A DNA stretch of 64,000 nt from Aliiroseovarius sp. F47248L (GCF_023016085.1 NZ_JALKBF010000001.1:2046001-2110000), one strand, 5' to 3'; shown: positions 36,424 to 45,566, counted from the stretch's first letter. Translations and numbers: made by a program. Notes: generated from the sequence alone by a model not told the origin.

Positions 36424-37199
36424 CCGATCACCGAAACCTTTGCACCACCCATGGGGTCGCGGTGAAACGCATTCAATTGTTCTGGTGTGGTGGCCTTAAA
36501 CAGCACCTCATCCCCGGCGCGCAGCAAGAACGGTTCCTCTGCATCAGGCTGAAACAAGCGCATCGCGGTCTGACCCACATGTTGCCATCCCGTGGGTGTC
36601 GAGACTGAGAACAGGACCAACTGGCGGATCGCCACCGAGATGGCCCCTTCCGGCACCCGCGCGGTCAACTGGCTTTGGCGCGGGATGTCCCAAGCATCGG
36701 GCAAGGTCCCAAGATAGGGCTGGCCGGGTGCAAATCCGATGGTCTGCACCCGCAAGCGTGTCGACGTCAGGGATGCAATCGCATCATCCACCGATAACCC
36801 GGCTTGTGCGGCGACTTCAGAAAGTTGCGGGGCCAGATCGGTGCCGAACACGGCAGGGATACGCCAAAGCCGTCGCCCTTCGGGCAGCTGAGCCGCATAC
36901 CAGTCGCAACTGCCCAGCAGCGTCTTGATCTGACGGTGCAGTGTCGTGTGGTCCAGATGGATCGGGTCAAAACGAACATAGACGGACACCAGAGAAGAAG
37001 ACGTCTCTTCAACCCCGTCCCACCTCGCCACTTCGACCGCCGCCTTAAATGCAAGGGCTGCGCGATTGGCCGCTTCGCCAAGCGTATCTGAGAACCGGAC
37101 CAACATACCGTCCACTCCTGCCGTGCAAACGACCGGTGTTTCCGAGGTCTTAACTGGTGGTTCAGATTGGGACACGTCCGCCCTGACAAATGGTTTCAA
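36420..37199 (-). CDS. pxpB: 5-oxoprolinase subunit B (KipI family)
   Basis: This protein of up to 259 residues contains the KipI core: FSDTLGEAANRAALAF, VYVRFDPIHLD, FAPGQPYLGTLPD and STPTGWQHVGQT. It heads the pxpBCA operon. The start is uncertain: TTG 37199 gives the longest frame and GTG 37175 is an alternative. A start at the well-placed ATG for MLVRF (AGGAG upstream) would cut the first beta strand. The inverted repeat at 37192-37212 overlaps the TTG. Confidence 0.88.
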   Translation of the reverse strand: MKPFVRADVSQSEPPVKTSETPVVCTAGVDGMLVRFSDTLGEAANRAALAFKAAVEVARWDGVEETSSSLVSVYVRFDPIHLDHTTLHRQIKTLLGSCDWYAAQLPEGRRLWRIPAVFGTDLAPQLSEVAAQAGLSVDDAIASLTSTRLRVQTIGFAPGQPYLGTLPDAWDIPRQSQLTARVPEGAISVAIRQLVLFSVSTPTGWQHVGQTAMRLFQPDAEEPFLLRAGDEVLFKATTPEQLNAFHRDPMGGAKVSVIG

Positions 37200-37212
37200 T
37201 CACCGTGAAACC
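37192..37212. promoter_or_regulatory. Inverted repeat at the pxpB start
   Basis: GGTTTCA (37192-37198) and TGAAACC (37206-37212) are perfect 7-bp arms around 7 nt and overlap the proposed TTG start of pxpB. TATAAT follows at 37213-37218 on the plus strand. It may be a repressor site for pxpBCA, or a hint that translation starts at the downstream GTG. Confidence 0.35.
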
Positions 37213-37420
37213 TATAATGATCCCAGACGTGATGACATCCGAAAAAGGGTTTCCCGCGACCGAACATATTGCCACCACCACCCGCCTATGCCCGGCAGGT
37301 TTTAGCTTGGAAACACAGTGTTTTTGTATTCGAGACAATTTTCTGATAGAGTAAAATCCAATTATTTCTTAGTTTAGTTGATTTTAAATACCTATTGTTT
37401 TGTAAGGGACGGTTATTTCG
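37213..37420. other. AT-rich intergenic region upstream of the hydrolase cassette
   Basis: This divergent interval separates pxpB from the papain-like gene. The last 120 bp are visibly richer in A and T than the surrounding coding DNA and contain no open frame of note. It probably carries the cassette promoter, but I cannot place a -35/-10 pair with confidence. Confidence 0.5.
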
Positions 37421-39637
37421 ATGGCCAGTTTTGCGCGATCCTTGATCAAGGATACCGGCGTGCGCGCCGATTGGGTGGACCTGCGCGATCAGGATTATGT
37501 CCCCAATCTGACGGTGCTGCGCGATACGGTTTCCCTGAACCCGAACCTGCTGATCCCTGATCCCGACACCGGGTTGCAGGTGCCGGTCTTCGGCGCGCGT
37601 GATCAAGGCAGCAGCGGTCGGTGCGTTGGTTTCGCGCTGGCAAACCTGATCGATATCCAACGCCAACTGCAACATCTGCGCCGGTCGCCCAGCGCAAACG
37701 GGCATGGGCAACCTGATTTGTCCAAAGTGCAGGAGGATATCGTCAGCGCGGATATGCTATATCGCATGGCTTCATTCCATGACCGCTACCCCGAGCTTGA
37801 AAATGGCGAAGTCACAACTGAAGAAGGCATCTTAACCCTCAGGTCCGCAATCAAAGGGTTCTATCACCATGGCGTGTGCCGCGACTGGCCCTTTGGGGAG
37901 GCGGCCACCGATCTGGGGCGCTGGCAAAGCGAGTGCTATCTCGCGGATGGGCCGGACATGGGGCGCAAATTCACGACAGTTGGACAAGCCAAGAAAGCGC
38001 GCGAAATCGGGCTGGGGGCATATTTCCGTCTCGCTTCGATCCTGAACCATTTTCACGCGGCACTGAACGATGCCGAAGCGATCCTGACCACGGCGAATGT
38101 GCATGACGGCTGGCTGGCCGCGACACCCGACAACGGTGGTCTGATCACATGGCCACCCAAACTTGGAAAAACTGGCACCCATGCCTTCGTCGTCACCGGA
38201 TATGACGAGAACGGGTTTCACGTTCTGAACTCATGGGGGCCGAAATGGGGCGGCTATAAGGATCAGTCAGGAATTGCGCTGTGGTCCTATGCCGACTGGG
38301 CGCAGAATGTCGTGGACAGCTGGGTCTTGCGGTTGGGCGTGTTCGCACCTTCAGCCTTCGGTGCTTCGGTCGGCGAAAAGGGAACCAAAGGGGACACAGG
38401 GCCGATCCAGTCTGGTTCGACCCCGTGTTTCGAGCTTGTAGGTCACTACATGCATCTGGATGACGGGTATCACGTGGCCACGGGGTCCTATCCGTCGTTC
38501 AAGAACGGCTGGTGTCGCACGCAAAAATACCTGTCTGAAAGATTGGACCCTTCGGCAGACCCCGGCAACAAAGACAATCAGTATCGCGGTGTCTTGGTCT
38601 GGATCCCCGGCAGCCTTGAAGGGATCAAACCGGCCTTTGCCGACGCGGTGGGGCGCAAGACCCTGATCAAAGATCTGGGTCTCTATCCCTATACAGTTTT
38701 CTGGTGCAACAGCTTTGTCGAAAAGTCGCTCGAAGTGCTGCAAAGCCTGTTCGACAGCTGCGAGGAACAGGCAGGCGAAAACGCCGCCCATCTGGACGAG
38801 CTGATCGAAAACCGGGTGCGCGGCGTGGGACGCGCCTTTTGGCGTGATATTGAGCTGGGTGCCCGGCGCGCGCTGCGCGGAACCGAAGAACTGCCCTATG
38901 AAGACTTCGAGAACGAGGAACTGGATAAGATCAAGACCGGATTTGTCGGCGATCTGTTGTTCGACCTCTTGGAGTTGAAGAAAGCTACAGGCTGTGAACT
39001 TCACATCGTCGCAGAAGGGGCCGGAGCACTGGTGGTACACGAAATGCTGTCACTGCTGGAGCAGAAAACTCGATGGTTTGACCCCGCTTCCCTGACACCA
39101 GGGGGGACGGATCGGTTCGATACGTTGCATCTGATCCATCCGGCTATCGGGATGCCGCGTGCCGGCAAACGACTGATCCCTCTGATCAGCGTGATGAACG
39201 GTTCTGCCGAAGGCAAAAAGAAACGTAAAACGTCATCGCGCAAGCCAGTGGTGCAGGAGTATCTGGAACACAAAACGCCCCCCCGTGCGCGTGTTTACAT
39301 ACCGACGCCAGAGCTTGAAGACCGCGTGAACTTCGGCGCTTATGGCAAATCCATCCTGCATCTTGTGTCGCGTGCATTCGAAGACAGATACCCCCTGCCG
39401 CAAGATGCCGATAACGTATCGGCCCCCTATCTACTGCGCCCGCGCCCGTTTTTGGGAATGTCGAGCGTTGCGGATGGACGGGCCTCTCCCGTGCGAAATG
39501 CGGTGTTCAGACTGAACCGGATCGCCGCACAAAAACACGATTTGGACCGTATTCCACAGTCGGTCTTGAACGACGACCCCACCATCACCAACAGCATTTT
39601 CGAATGCATAAGAGGATTTCAGGAAAAGGGACACTGA
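37421..39637 (+). CDS. Papain-like (C1) cysteine peptidase fused to a degenerate alpha/beta-hydrolase domain
   Basis: This 738-residue protein has no signal peptide. Residues about 20-305 form a C1 peptidase: Gln62 and Cys68 in RDQGSSGRCVGFAL, His254 in THAFVVTGYD and Asn270 in VLNSWGPKWGG, so the triad is intact. A short linker (318-329) has four Gly-X-Y triplets. Residues about 390-700 resemble an alpha/beta hydrolase (VLVWIPGSLEG, LHIVAEGAGALVVHEML), but the nucleophile elbow reads EGAG instead of HSxG, so that domain is probably non-catalytic. AAGGGA lies 11 nt before the ATG. It is the first gene of a three-gene cassette. Its function is not known to me. Confidence 0.85.
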   Translation: MASFARSLIKDTGVRADWVDLRDQDYVPNLTVLRDTVSLNPNLLIPDPDTGLQVPVFGARDQGSSGRCVGFALANLIDIQRQLQHLRRSPSANGHGQPDLSKVQEDIVSADMLYRMASFHDRYPELENGEVTTEEGILTLRSAIKGFYHHGVCRDWPFGEAATDLGRWQSECYLADGPDMGRKFTTVGQAKKAREIGLGAYFRLASILNHFHAALNDAEAILTTANVHDGWLAATPDNGGLITWPPKLGKTGTHAFVVTGYDENGFHVLNSWGPKWGGYKDQSGIALWSYADWAQNVVDSWVLRLGVFAPSAFGASVGEKGTKGDTGPIQSGSTPCFELVGHYMHLDDGYHVATGSYPSFKNGWCRTQKYLSERLDPSADPGNKDNQYRGVLVWIPGSLEGIKPAFADAVGRKTLIKDLGLYPYTVFWCNSFVEKSLEVLQSLFDSCEEQAGENAAHLDELIENRVRGVGRAFWRDIELGARRALRGTEELPYEDFENEELDKIKTGFVGDLLFDLLELKKATGCELHIVAEGAGALVVHEMLSLLEQKTRWFDPASLTPGGTDRFDTLHLIHPAIGMPRAGKRLIPLISVMNGSAEGKKKRKTSSRKPVVQEYLEHKTPPRARVYIPTPELEDRVNFGAYGKSILHLVSRAFEDRYPLPQDADNVSAPYLLRPRPFLGMSSVADGRASPVRNAVFRLNRIAAQKHDLDRIPQSVLNDDPTITNSIFECIRGFQEKGH

Positions 39638-39658
39638 ACGCCATCAAGGAGAAGACCA

Positions 39659-42600
39659 TTGACTAAGATCACTGTTGAACAACTGATGTCGAAAATGGCG
39701 GATCTGGACGCCGATGAAACCGAGTTCTCAGAGTATTTCATACTCGATGAGGAACAATCGGGACCGTTCTCTCCAAAATTCAAACTGAATCCGGCGACGG
39801 TTCAGATTCCGCGCGGGGCGAATGCCGCCCAACGCACAGCGGCTCTGATGAATTCAGCCAATTGGTTCGCGCGAATGAGCCGAAGAAACGTGTTTCAGCA
39901 AAAGCTGGCACGCGGCTATGATGGCCCGATCATCGTGTCCGAAGGCGACAGCTGGTTTCAGTATCCGATCCGCTTGCGCGATACGATTGACCATTTGATG
40001 CACAGTTATGCCATCTATTCACTGGGTGCGGCAGGCGATCTGTTGAAACGCATGGCAGACAAACAGGAATATATCCGTGCACTTGAAGAAACGGGCGCAG
40101 AAATTCTGCTTCTGTCAGGGGGTGGCAACGATCTGGTCGCCGGTGGTGCGTTGGCCGCCCATCTTGAAGCGTTCGACCCCGACCTGGCCCCTGCCGACTA
40201 TCTACTACCATCTTTTCGGGCGTTGCTCGACGATGCTCTGATGCAGTACGGGCGGATGTTTCAAGGGGTGCATCAGAAATTTCCCCATGTCAGCATCCTG
40301 TGCCACGGTTACGACTATCCCGTACCCAACAAGGACAAGTGGCTTGGCAAACCGATGGAAAGTCGCGGCATACGTGACCGCGCGCTGCAAATGGCCATCG
40401 CTGCCGAGATGATGGACCAGTTCAACCGGCGCTTGCGCCGCCTTGCCCGCTCGATGCCACATGTGACTTATATCGACTGCCGGGGAGTTGTCGGCAACGA
40501 CCGTTGGTTCGACGGACTGCATCCAACCGGCGCAGGTTATGGAGACGTCGCCAAAAAATTCCGCCGCGAGATCAACCGTATCGCAAATGCTCGCAGCGGC
40601 CCGCCGGTGGTCATCAGCGGCCCGTTCGGCTCGGCCAGTGATCTATCGCGCGCTATGCAAGCCCCGCCCGTCATTGCCGGTGGTCCTGCCAAGGGCATGT
40701 CTTTGCATGTCGGTGTCAACACTGTGGACCCGGCCCATTACGACGGATGGGACGGTCAACTCACCGCCTGCGAGGCAGATGCACTCGCGATGCAGAATAT
40801 CGCGGAAAGCGAGGGGTTCAAACCGCAACTTCTGCTGACCCGCGATGCTACCCGCCAAAACGTAGTGAACGAGATCGAGCGCGCCGCAAAGGATTTGGAC
40901 CCCGGCGATATGTTCCTGTTCACCGTATCCGGTCATGGCGGGCGGGTGCCTGATTTCAATCAGGACGAGGATCATGACGACGAAAGCCAGCGGATGGACG
41001 AAACCCTGTGCCTTTATGATTTCCAGATCGCAGATGACGAGCTTTATATGCTCTGGACCCTGTTCCGCGATGGGGTGCGTGTCCTGATCATGCCCGACAC
41101 CTGCCACTCGGGTTCGATGGCGCGGTTTGGCCCCACAGCCCCAACCGAATTGTTTGGTCGCGCCATGCCACAAGACCCCCGCATCCGCGCGATGCCGCTT
41201 TACGTTGAAGACCGGGTCTGGCGGGCCAACGAAGCGGCCTATCGCACCGCGTCTAAATCCTATAGCGCGATGAAGGAAAGCGTGATGACGGCGCCGCTCA
41301 GCAGCCCCATTCAAGCCTCTGTCCTGAACCTTGGGGCCTGCAAAGACACGCAATATGCGATGGACGGACCGGAAAACGGCGCTTTCACCGGCGCGCTTCT
41401 GAAGGTCTGGGACGGTGGGCGCTTCAATGGTGACTATCGCGCCTTCCGTGCCGCTATCGACGCCGAGATCGGCAGCGACAGCCAAACCCCGCAACTGTTT
41501 GAAACGCTTCTGAAACAGCCAAACTTCGTGCTGGATCGTCCTTTCACGCTGCAACCCGCCGGCATGTCCAGCGGAACGTGCAGCAATACAGCGAAATCGC
41601 GTTCGGCGCCGCCACCGTCCCTTGAAGACGAGGATGAGGGGGACGAAAACGACCTTCTGCCTGACGCCGAGGTGGATGCAATCTTGTCCGCTAAAACCCG
41701 CGGGGCTGGCTTTCGCAGCGCCACGGCGGCGTTGGAGTGGTCCGACTATGCGGATTTCGACGGGTTCATCCGATCACTTGGGTTGAAAAACTTCAGCACC
41801 GATGAATTCCTCATCCTTGGTGGAAGTCACAATACCCCCGGTGGGAAATGTCAGGGCAAAAACACATATCCCCCCCGCAGCCTATGGACCAACATCGCCA
41901 AGACTGCGCAGGCGTTGGACCATTTCCGTGACCGGATCGGCAAACCGATCGCCATCACCAACGCTTATCGCGGCCCGGCCTATAACGCTTGCATCGGCGG
42001 GGCTAAGCAAAGCCAGCACATGAAGTTCTGTGCTTTGGATTTCAAGGTCTCGGGTATGCCTGCCCCCGAGGCAGCAAGAGCCCTACGCTGGCTGCGGGAC
42101 AAAGAAGGGTTCTTTACCGGCGGTATTGGCCGCTACAACAGCTTCACCCATATCGACACGCGGGGCATCAACGCCACCTGGCCGCCCGCATTCCGAAATG
42201 CCAAGCTGTCTGGCGCTTCCCCCCTGAAGAAACGCGAGCCGCGGGATCTGGCCGAGCGGATCGCCATTCTGATATCAACCATGCTGGCAAAACCAAGATC
42301 GGCACCAGGCGCAAAATCCCGCAGCTCTGCCTTTGCTGACCCGGTCAGCCGATCAGGCGACGATTTCGATCCGACTTCGGAAAATGCCGCGCACCAGCAA
42401 TCTCTGCAGGCGGCCGTCAATGCCTCCAGCGTGATTTCCTTCGTTGAAAACCTGACTCCAAGCCAGAAAGAAGATGTGCTTTTGTCCACGCTCTTTGCCC
42501 AGCGCGCCGCTGACGCCAAAGCGGACCCGGTGAAAGAACGCGAGCTGTGGCATGCCACCTATATGGACATGCTCAGCTTGATGGGCTGGACTCGCGAGGC

Positions 42601-43048
42601 CGCCCCGTTTGAGGCCAGCCAAAAGATGAAAGGCAATGGCAGCTTCGACAAGGTCATTCTGACGACGCTGGCGCAGGTGGCCACTGGCAACCAATTCAAG
42701 ATCGTCGAAAGCGCGATGGAAGCATTGCGCGGGCTGGCGGCGGATGATGGTAAAATTAAACTGTTTGATTTCGAAACCTCATCTTCCACCGGCGGCAACT
42801 TCCAGATTGGCAGCGCCGAGGCGTCAGGTGACGTGATCTCGATGGCCTTGGGGGCGTTTAACTTCAACTTCAAGGACAAAAAACAGAACATCCTGTTCGT
42901 GTCCTGGGGCAAGAACGAGTTGGAGTATTGGCTGTCTGCGCAAAAGGTTGCACTTAGCCCGACGATCTATGCTGATGTGCGCGAGATCATTCGCGACAAG
43001 CTGTCAGACACGCGCAAGACCCTGATCGCGGATATTGACATCGGATGA
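39659..43048 (+). CDS. SGNH hydrolase - caspase (C14) - M15 peptidase fusion protein
   Basis: This 1129-residue protein starts at TTG 39659 (AAGGAG 8 nt upstream). Domain 1 (about 88-310) is SGNH: Ser98 in SEGDSWFQYP, Asn157 in GGGNDL, Asp285 and His288 in DGLHPTG. Domain 2 (about 345-630) is caspase-like: His426 in VSGHGGRV, Cys482 in PDTCHSGS, and the metacaspase-like DETLCLYD. After an acidic linker (655-672), domain 3 (about 740-845) is M15-like, with likely zinc ligands His787, Asp794 (SQHMKFCALD) and His831 (THID). The last 280 residues have no recognised domain. All three active sites look intact. No signal peptide or membrane helix is seen. The architecture is unfamiliar to me. Confidence 0.85.
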   Translation: MTKITVEQLMSKMADLDADETEFSEYFILDEEQSGPFSPKFKLNPATVQIPRGANAAQRTAALMNSANWFARMSRRNVFQQKLARGYDGPIIVSEGDSWFQYPIRLRDTIDHLMHSYAIYSLGAAGDLLKRMADKQEYIRALEETGAEILLLSGGGNDLVAGGALAAHLEAFDPDLAPADYLLPSFRALLDDALMQYGRMFQGVHQKFPHVSILCHGYDYPVPNKDKWLGKPMESRGIRDRALQMAIAAEMMDQFNRRLRRLARSMPHVTYIDCRGVVGNDRWFDGLHPTGAGYGDVAKKFRREINRIANARSGPPVVISGPFGSASDLSRAMQAPPVIAGGPAKGMSLHVGVNTVDPAHYDGWDGQLTACEADALAMQNIAESEGFKPQLLLTRDATRQNVVNEIERAAKDLDPGDMFLFTVSGHGGRVPDFNQDEDHDDESQRMDETLCLYDFQIADDELYMLWTLFRDGVRVLIMPDTCHSGSMARFGPTAPTELFGRAMPQDPRIRAMPLYVEDRVWRANEAAYRTASKSYSAMKESVMTAPLSSPIQASVLNLGACKDTQYAMDGPENGAFTGALLKVWDGGRFNGDYRAFRAAIDAEIGSDSQTPQLFETLLKQPNFVLDRPFTLQPAGMSSGTCSNTAKSRSAPPPSLEDEDEGDENDLLPDAEVDAILSAKTRGAGFRSATAALEWSDYADFDGFIRSLGLKNFSTDEFLILGGSHNTPGGKCQGKNTYPPRSLWTNIAKTAQALDHFRDRIGKPIAITNAYRGPAYNACIGGAKQSQHMKFCALDFKVSGMPAPEAARALRWLRDKEGFFTGGIGRYNSFTHIDTRGINATWPPAFRNAKLSGASPLKKREPRDLAERIAILISTMLAKPRSAPGAKSRSSAFADPVSRSGDDFDPTSENAAHQQSLQAAVNASSVISFVENLTPSQKEDVLLSTLFAQRAADAKADPVKERELWHATYMDMLSLMGWTREAAPFEASQKMKGNGSFDKVILTTLAQVATGNQFKIVESAMEALRGLAADDGKIKLFDFETSSSTGGNFQIGSAEASGDVISMALGAFNFNFKDKKQNILFVSWGKNELEYWLSAQKVALSPTIYADVREIIRDKLSDTRKTLIADIDIG

Positions 43049-44145
43049 CACAAGAAAGCGCCCCTCCCCCGTTGCAGGACGATTCCGGCCCTTTGCCACG
43101 ACCGGTGACTGCAGGAAAGCTACAGATCGCGCCACGCTATCTGTTGATCCTGCTTTTACCGGTCGCGGTGTTGACCGCGTCAGAATACCTGTTGGGCACA
43201 TTTGGCGATACGTCACTGCTGGTGCAGGGAGTTGAACTTGCACCGATGGCACCGCTTATCGAATTGGACGGCCGTTACAAGTTTCTTGCCGCCCTTTTCT
43301 TGTTCGTGGCTGTGACGATCACGCTGATCGCCATGTTCTCATTCGAGCTTTACGCCCGCCATACCAAAAAATCGATCTGCTGGACGCTGGTCGGCATTGT
43401 CGGCGTCATCCTCGTGTCCCTCAGCTTTTCAACATTTGAACCGGATTGGATGCCTGCCAGCTTTGAATCTCAGTCCCTGTTGGGCGAAAACCTGTTTCGT
43501 ACGGCATTAGGGATCGGCAACCTACCCGGTTGCGCGCCCGGCGGCACGTTCGAGGTTGCCTGCGATGGGATGGGCGCGTTTTTTGCCATGAAATACCTTC
43601 TGGATCACGTCAACATCCTGACCTCATTGGCAGCGGCGGCCATCATCGCGGGGATGGTGCTGTCATTGGCTGAACCTGTCGGTATTGATCGCCGGTCCAA
43701 GTCTGCTTTGATTTCCGAAGCTATGGCACTGCAGAACGCACAGGAAAGCACCCAGCGATACCTGTATTGCGCCGGTGTCTTGCTGACCACCGGGATGGTG
43801 CTTGTACTGTCTTGGATGAAGTGGCCCGGTGCCCTAATCGCAGACCCCGACGTGCGAAGCGCTCATGATCATGTGGTCAGTTCGCTGTCGATGTTTCGTG
43901 GTGTGACCTACACGGTTCTGATTCTGTCGTTCTATATGCCGGTCAGCCTGATCCTGAAGGTGCGGATCGAACAGTTCAAACAAGCAAGTGAGGCAGTAGG
44001 GGAAACCAGGCTTGGCCGTACGCTGGAAGGGTTCGACATAAAACGCATCGCCAGTATGGAAGCGTTCAAGTCCATCCTTGCTATCGCCTCGCCGATTTTG
44101 GCCAGTGCGATCGGATCATTTGTCGATCTGTCGGTATTCCAGTAA
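43045..44145 (+). CDS. Seven-helix membrane protein of the hydrolase cassette
   Basis: This 366-residue protein of unknown family has predicted membrane helices at about 31-50, 79-101, 112-130, 190-210, 240-258, 287-305 and 343-361. The long loop between helices 3 and 4 carries a cysteine pair (Cys163 and Cys173) that could form a disulfide if the loop is periplasmic. The proline-rich N-terminus is soluble. Its start overlaps the caspase-fusion stop by 4 nt, so it is coupled to that gene and is probably its membrane partner. No catalytic motif is visible. Confidence 0.8.
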   Translation: MTQESAPPPLQDDSGPLPRPVTAGKLQIAPRYLLILLLPVAVLTASEYLLGTFGDTSLLVQGVELAPMAPLIELDGRYKFLAALFLFVAVTITLIAMFSFELYARHTKKSICWTLVGIVGVILVSLSFSTFEPDWMPASFESQSLLGENLFRTALGIGNLPGCAPGGTFEVACDGMGAFFAMKYLLDHVNILTSLAAAAIIAGMVLSLAEPVGIDRRSKSALISEAMALQNAQESTQRYLYCAGVLLTTGMVLVLSWMKWPGALIADPDVRSAHDHVVSSLSMFRGVTYTVLILSFYMPVSLILKVRIEQFKQASEAVGETRLGRTLEGFDIKRIASMEAFKSILAIASPILASAIGSFVDLSVFQ

Positions 44146-44211
44146 CTCCATCACCCGGAAGGTCAGCCACATCGCGTCGTGGCGTTTATCACATGTGTGA
44201 GAAAGAGGGGA

Positions 44212-44287
<76 letters not shown>

Positions 44288-44328
44288 ATCCGATGGCGTT
44301 TCCGCCGTCAATGCGCGGTATTTATGCA

Positions 44329-44364
44329 AAGGCGCTTTTGGGTTCAAGCCTAAAAAGGCGCCTT
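44329..44364 (-). terminator. Possible hairpin downstream of the FYDLN gene
   Basis: AAGGCGCTTTT (44329-44339) can pair with AAAAGGCGCCTT (44353-44364) with one bulged base. It sits between the FYDLN stop and the tRNA on the same strand. The T-run lies inside the stem, so termination is uncertain. Confidence 0.3.
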
Positions 44365-44384
44365 CGCAAAAAATTCAATGCCGC

Positions 44385-44705
44385 TTAATCGTCGTCGTCT
44401 GCAGCGACATCTGCGATGTCATCCAACGAGACATCATCTTCATCGTCGTCTTCTAGAACGTCATCGCCCAGATCGACATCGACGTCGTCGTCGTCTTCAA
44501 GAACTGCATCCGCGTCATCGACCAGATCGTCCTTCATCGCGGCTTTGTCTTCTTTGTCGGCAACCATAGTGCGCGACGCTTTGCCGGTTTCGAGGTTCAC
44601 AACCTCACCCGTATAAGGGCTGACCACCGGATCGGCATTCAGGTCGTAAAAACGTTTACCAGTCGTCGGGCAGACGCGTTTGACGCCCCATTCTTCCTTG
44701 GGCAT
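44385..44705 (-). CDS. FYDLN acid domain protein (TIGR02300 family)
   Basis: This 106-residue protein has the conserved N-terminus MPKEEWGVKRVCPTTGKRFYDLN, then PVVSPYTGE, and a long C-terminal tail made almost only of Asp, Glu and small residues (about 60-106). This family is widespread in alphaproteobacteria and its function is unknown. The tail is encoded by repetitive GAC/GAT/GAA codons, which gives the low-complexity DNA seen here. Confidence 0.9.
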   Translation of the reverse strand: MPKEEWGVKRVCPTTGKRFYDLNADPVVSPYTGEVVNLETGKASRTMVADKEDKAAMKDDLVDDADAVLEDDDDVDVDLGDDVLEDDDEDDVSLDDIADVAADDDD

Positions 44706-44834
44706 GTAAAACCCTTTCCGTTCTGTCTAAGTCGTGCGAGATTTGCCGCCAACTGCCACATGAATGCAGAGGTGTCAAAGGCTTTTCCCTTTATGGGCGG
44801 ATACCGTGACAATTGTAAGGAAAAAAGGGACCAA

Positions 44835-45566
44835 ATGTTCTGGTCAAAACAGACAAGCAGGCTGACCGAAGCTGAACAAGTTGATCTGGCGGGAACGCCG
44901 GAAGTGTCTGTTATATTACGCCCTTCTGCACGGGCGCGTCGATTGTCGCTACGAGTCTCGAAGCTGGATGGGCGCGTGACCTTGACCGTCCCCCATGGAG
45001 CGTCGCGTCGTGAGGCTGTGCGATTTGTGTCAGAACGCGCCGATTGGATTCGCAAGCACCTGGCCGACACGATGCCAGAACAGCACCCGATCGTCGGCAC
45101 AACCTTGCCATTCCTTGGACAGCCGCATCAAATCACTGAGGCACCAATTGGGGCCGCGCGGATCAGTGAGGGAACAATCCTCGTGCCACCCGGTGACCCC
45201 GGCAAAACCGCCGCCCGGCTTGAGGCTCTTTTAAAGCACGAAGCACGGGACCGGTTGGCGCACGCAAGTGACTGTTATGCAGATATGGTTGGTTATAAGT
45301 TCGGCCGTTTGACCCTGCGCGACACGCGCTCGCGCTGGGGGTCCTGCAGTTCACAAGGCAACCTGATGTATTCATGGCGGTTGGTCATGGCACCCGAAGC
45401 GGTGCTGGACTATGTCGCAGCACACGAGGTGGCCCATCTTGTGCATATGGATCATTCACCTGCGTTCTGGTCGCAGGTCGCAACCATTTACCCATCCTAT
45501 CAAACACCGCGCCAATGGCTGCGCGACCATGGTGCGAGTCTGCATCGCTATCGCTTTCGCGATTGA
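44835..45566 (+). CDS. YgjP/SprT-like M48-type metal-dependent hydrolase
   Basis: This 243-residue protein has the zinc motif HEVAH in YVAAHEVAHLVHMDHSPAFW, with the third-ligand region HSPAFW close by, and the family stretch RLTLRDTRSRWGSCSSQGNLMYSWRL. The start at 44835 is chosen for AAGGGA 4 nt upstream; an earlier in-frame ATG at 44760 has no ribosome-binding site. It is a predicted cytoplasmic metalloprotein of unknown substrate, convergent to nothing and divergent from the FYDLN gene. Confidence 0.88.
   Translation: MFWSKQTSRLTEAEQVDLAGTPEVSVILRPSARARRLSLRVSKLDGRVTLTVPHGASRREAVRFVSERADWIRKHLADTMPEQHPIVGTTLPFLGQPHQITEAPIGAARISEGTILVPPGDPGKTAARLEALLKHEARDRLAHASDCYADMVGYKFGRLTLRDTRSRWGSCSSQGNLMYSWRLVMAPEAVLDYVAAHEVAHLVHMDHSPAFWSQVATIYPSYQTPRQWLRDHGASLHRYRFRD

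Noticed and set aside
44385-44570. GTC/GTCGTC-rich stretch as a microsatellite repeat
   Set aside because: It encodes the Asp/Glu tail of the FYDLN protein and is irregular at the DNA level.
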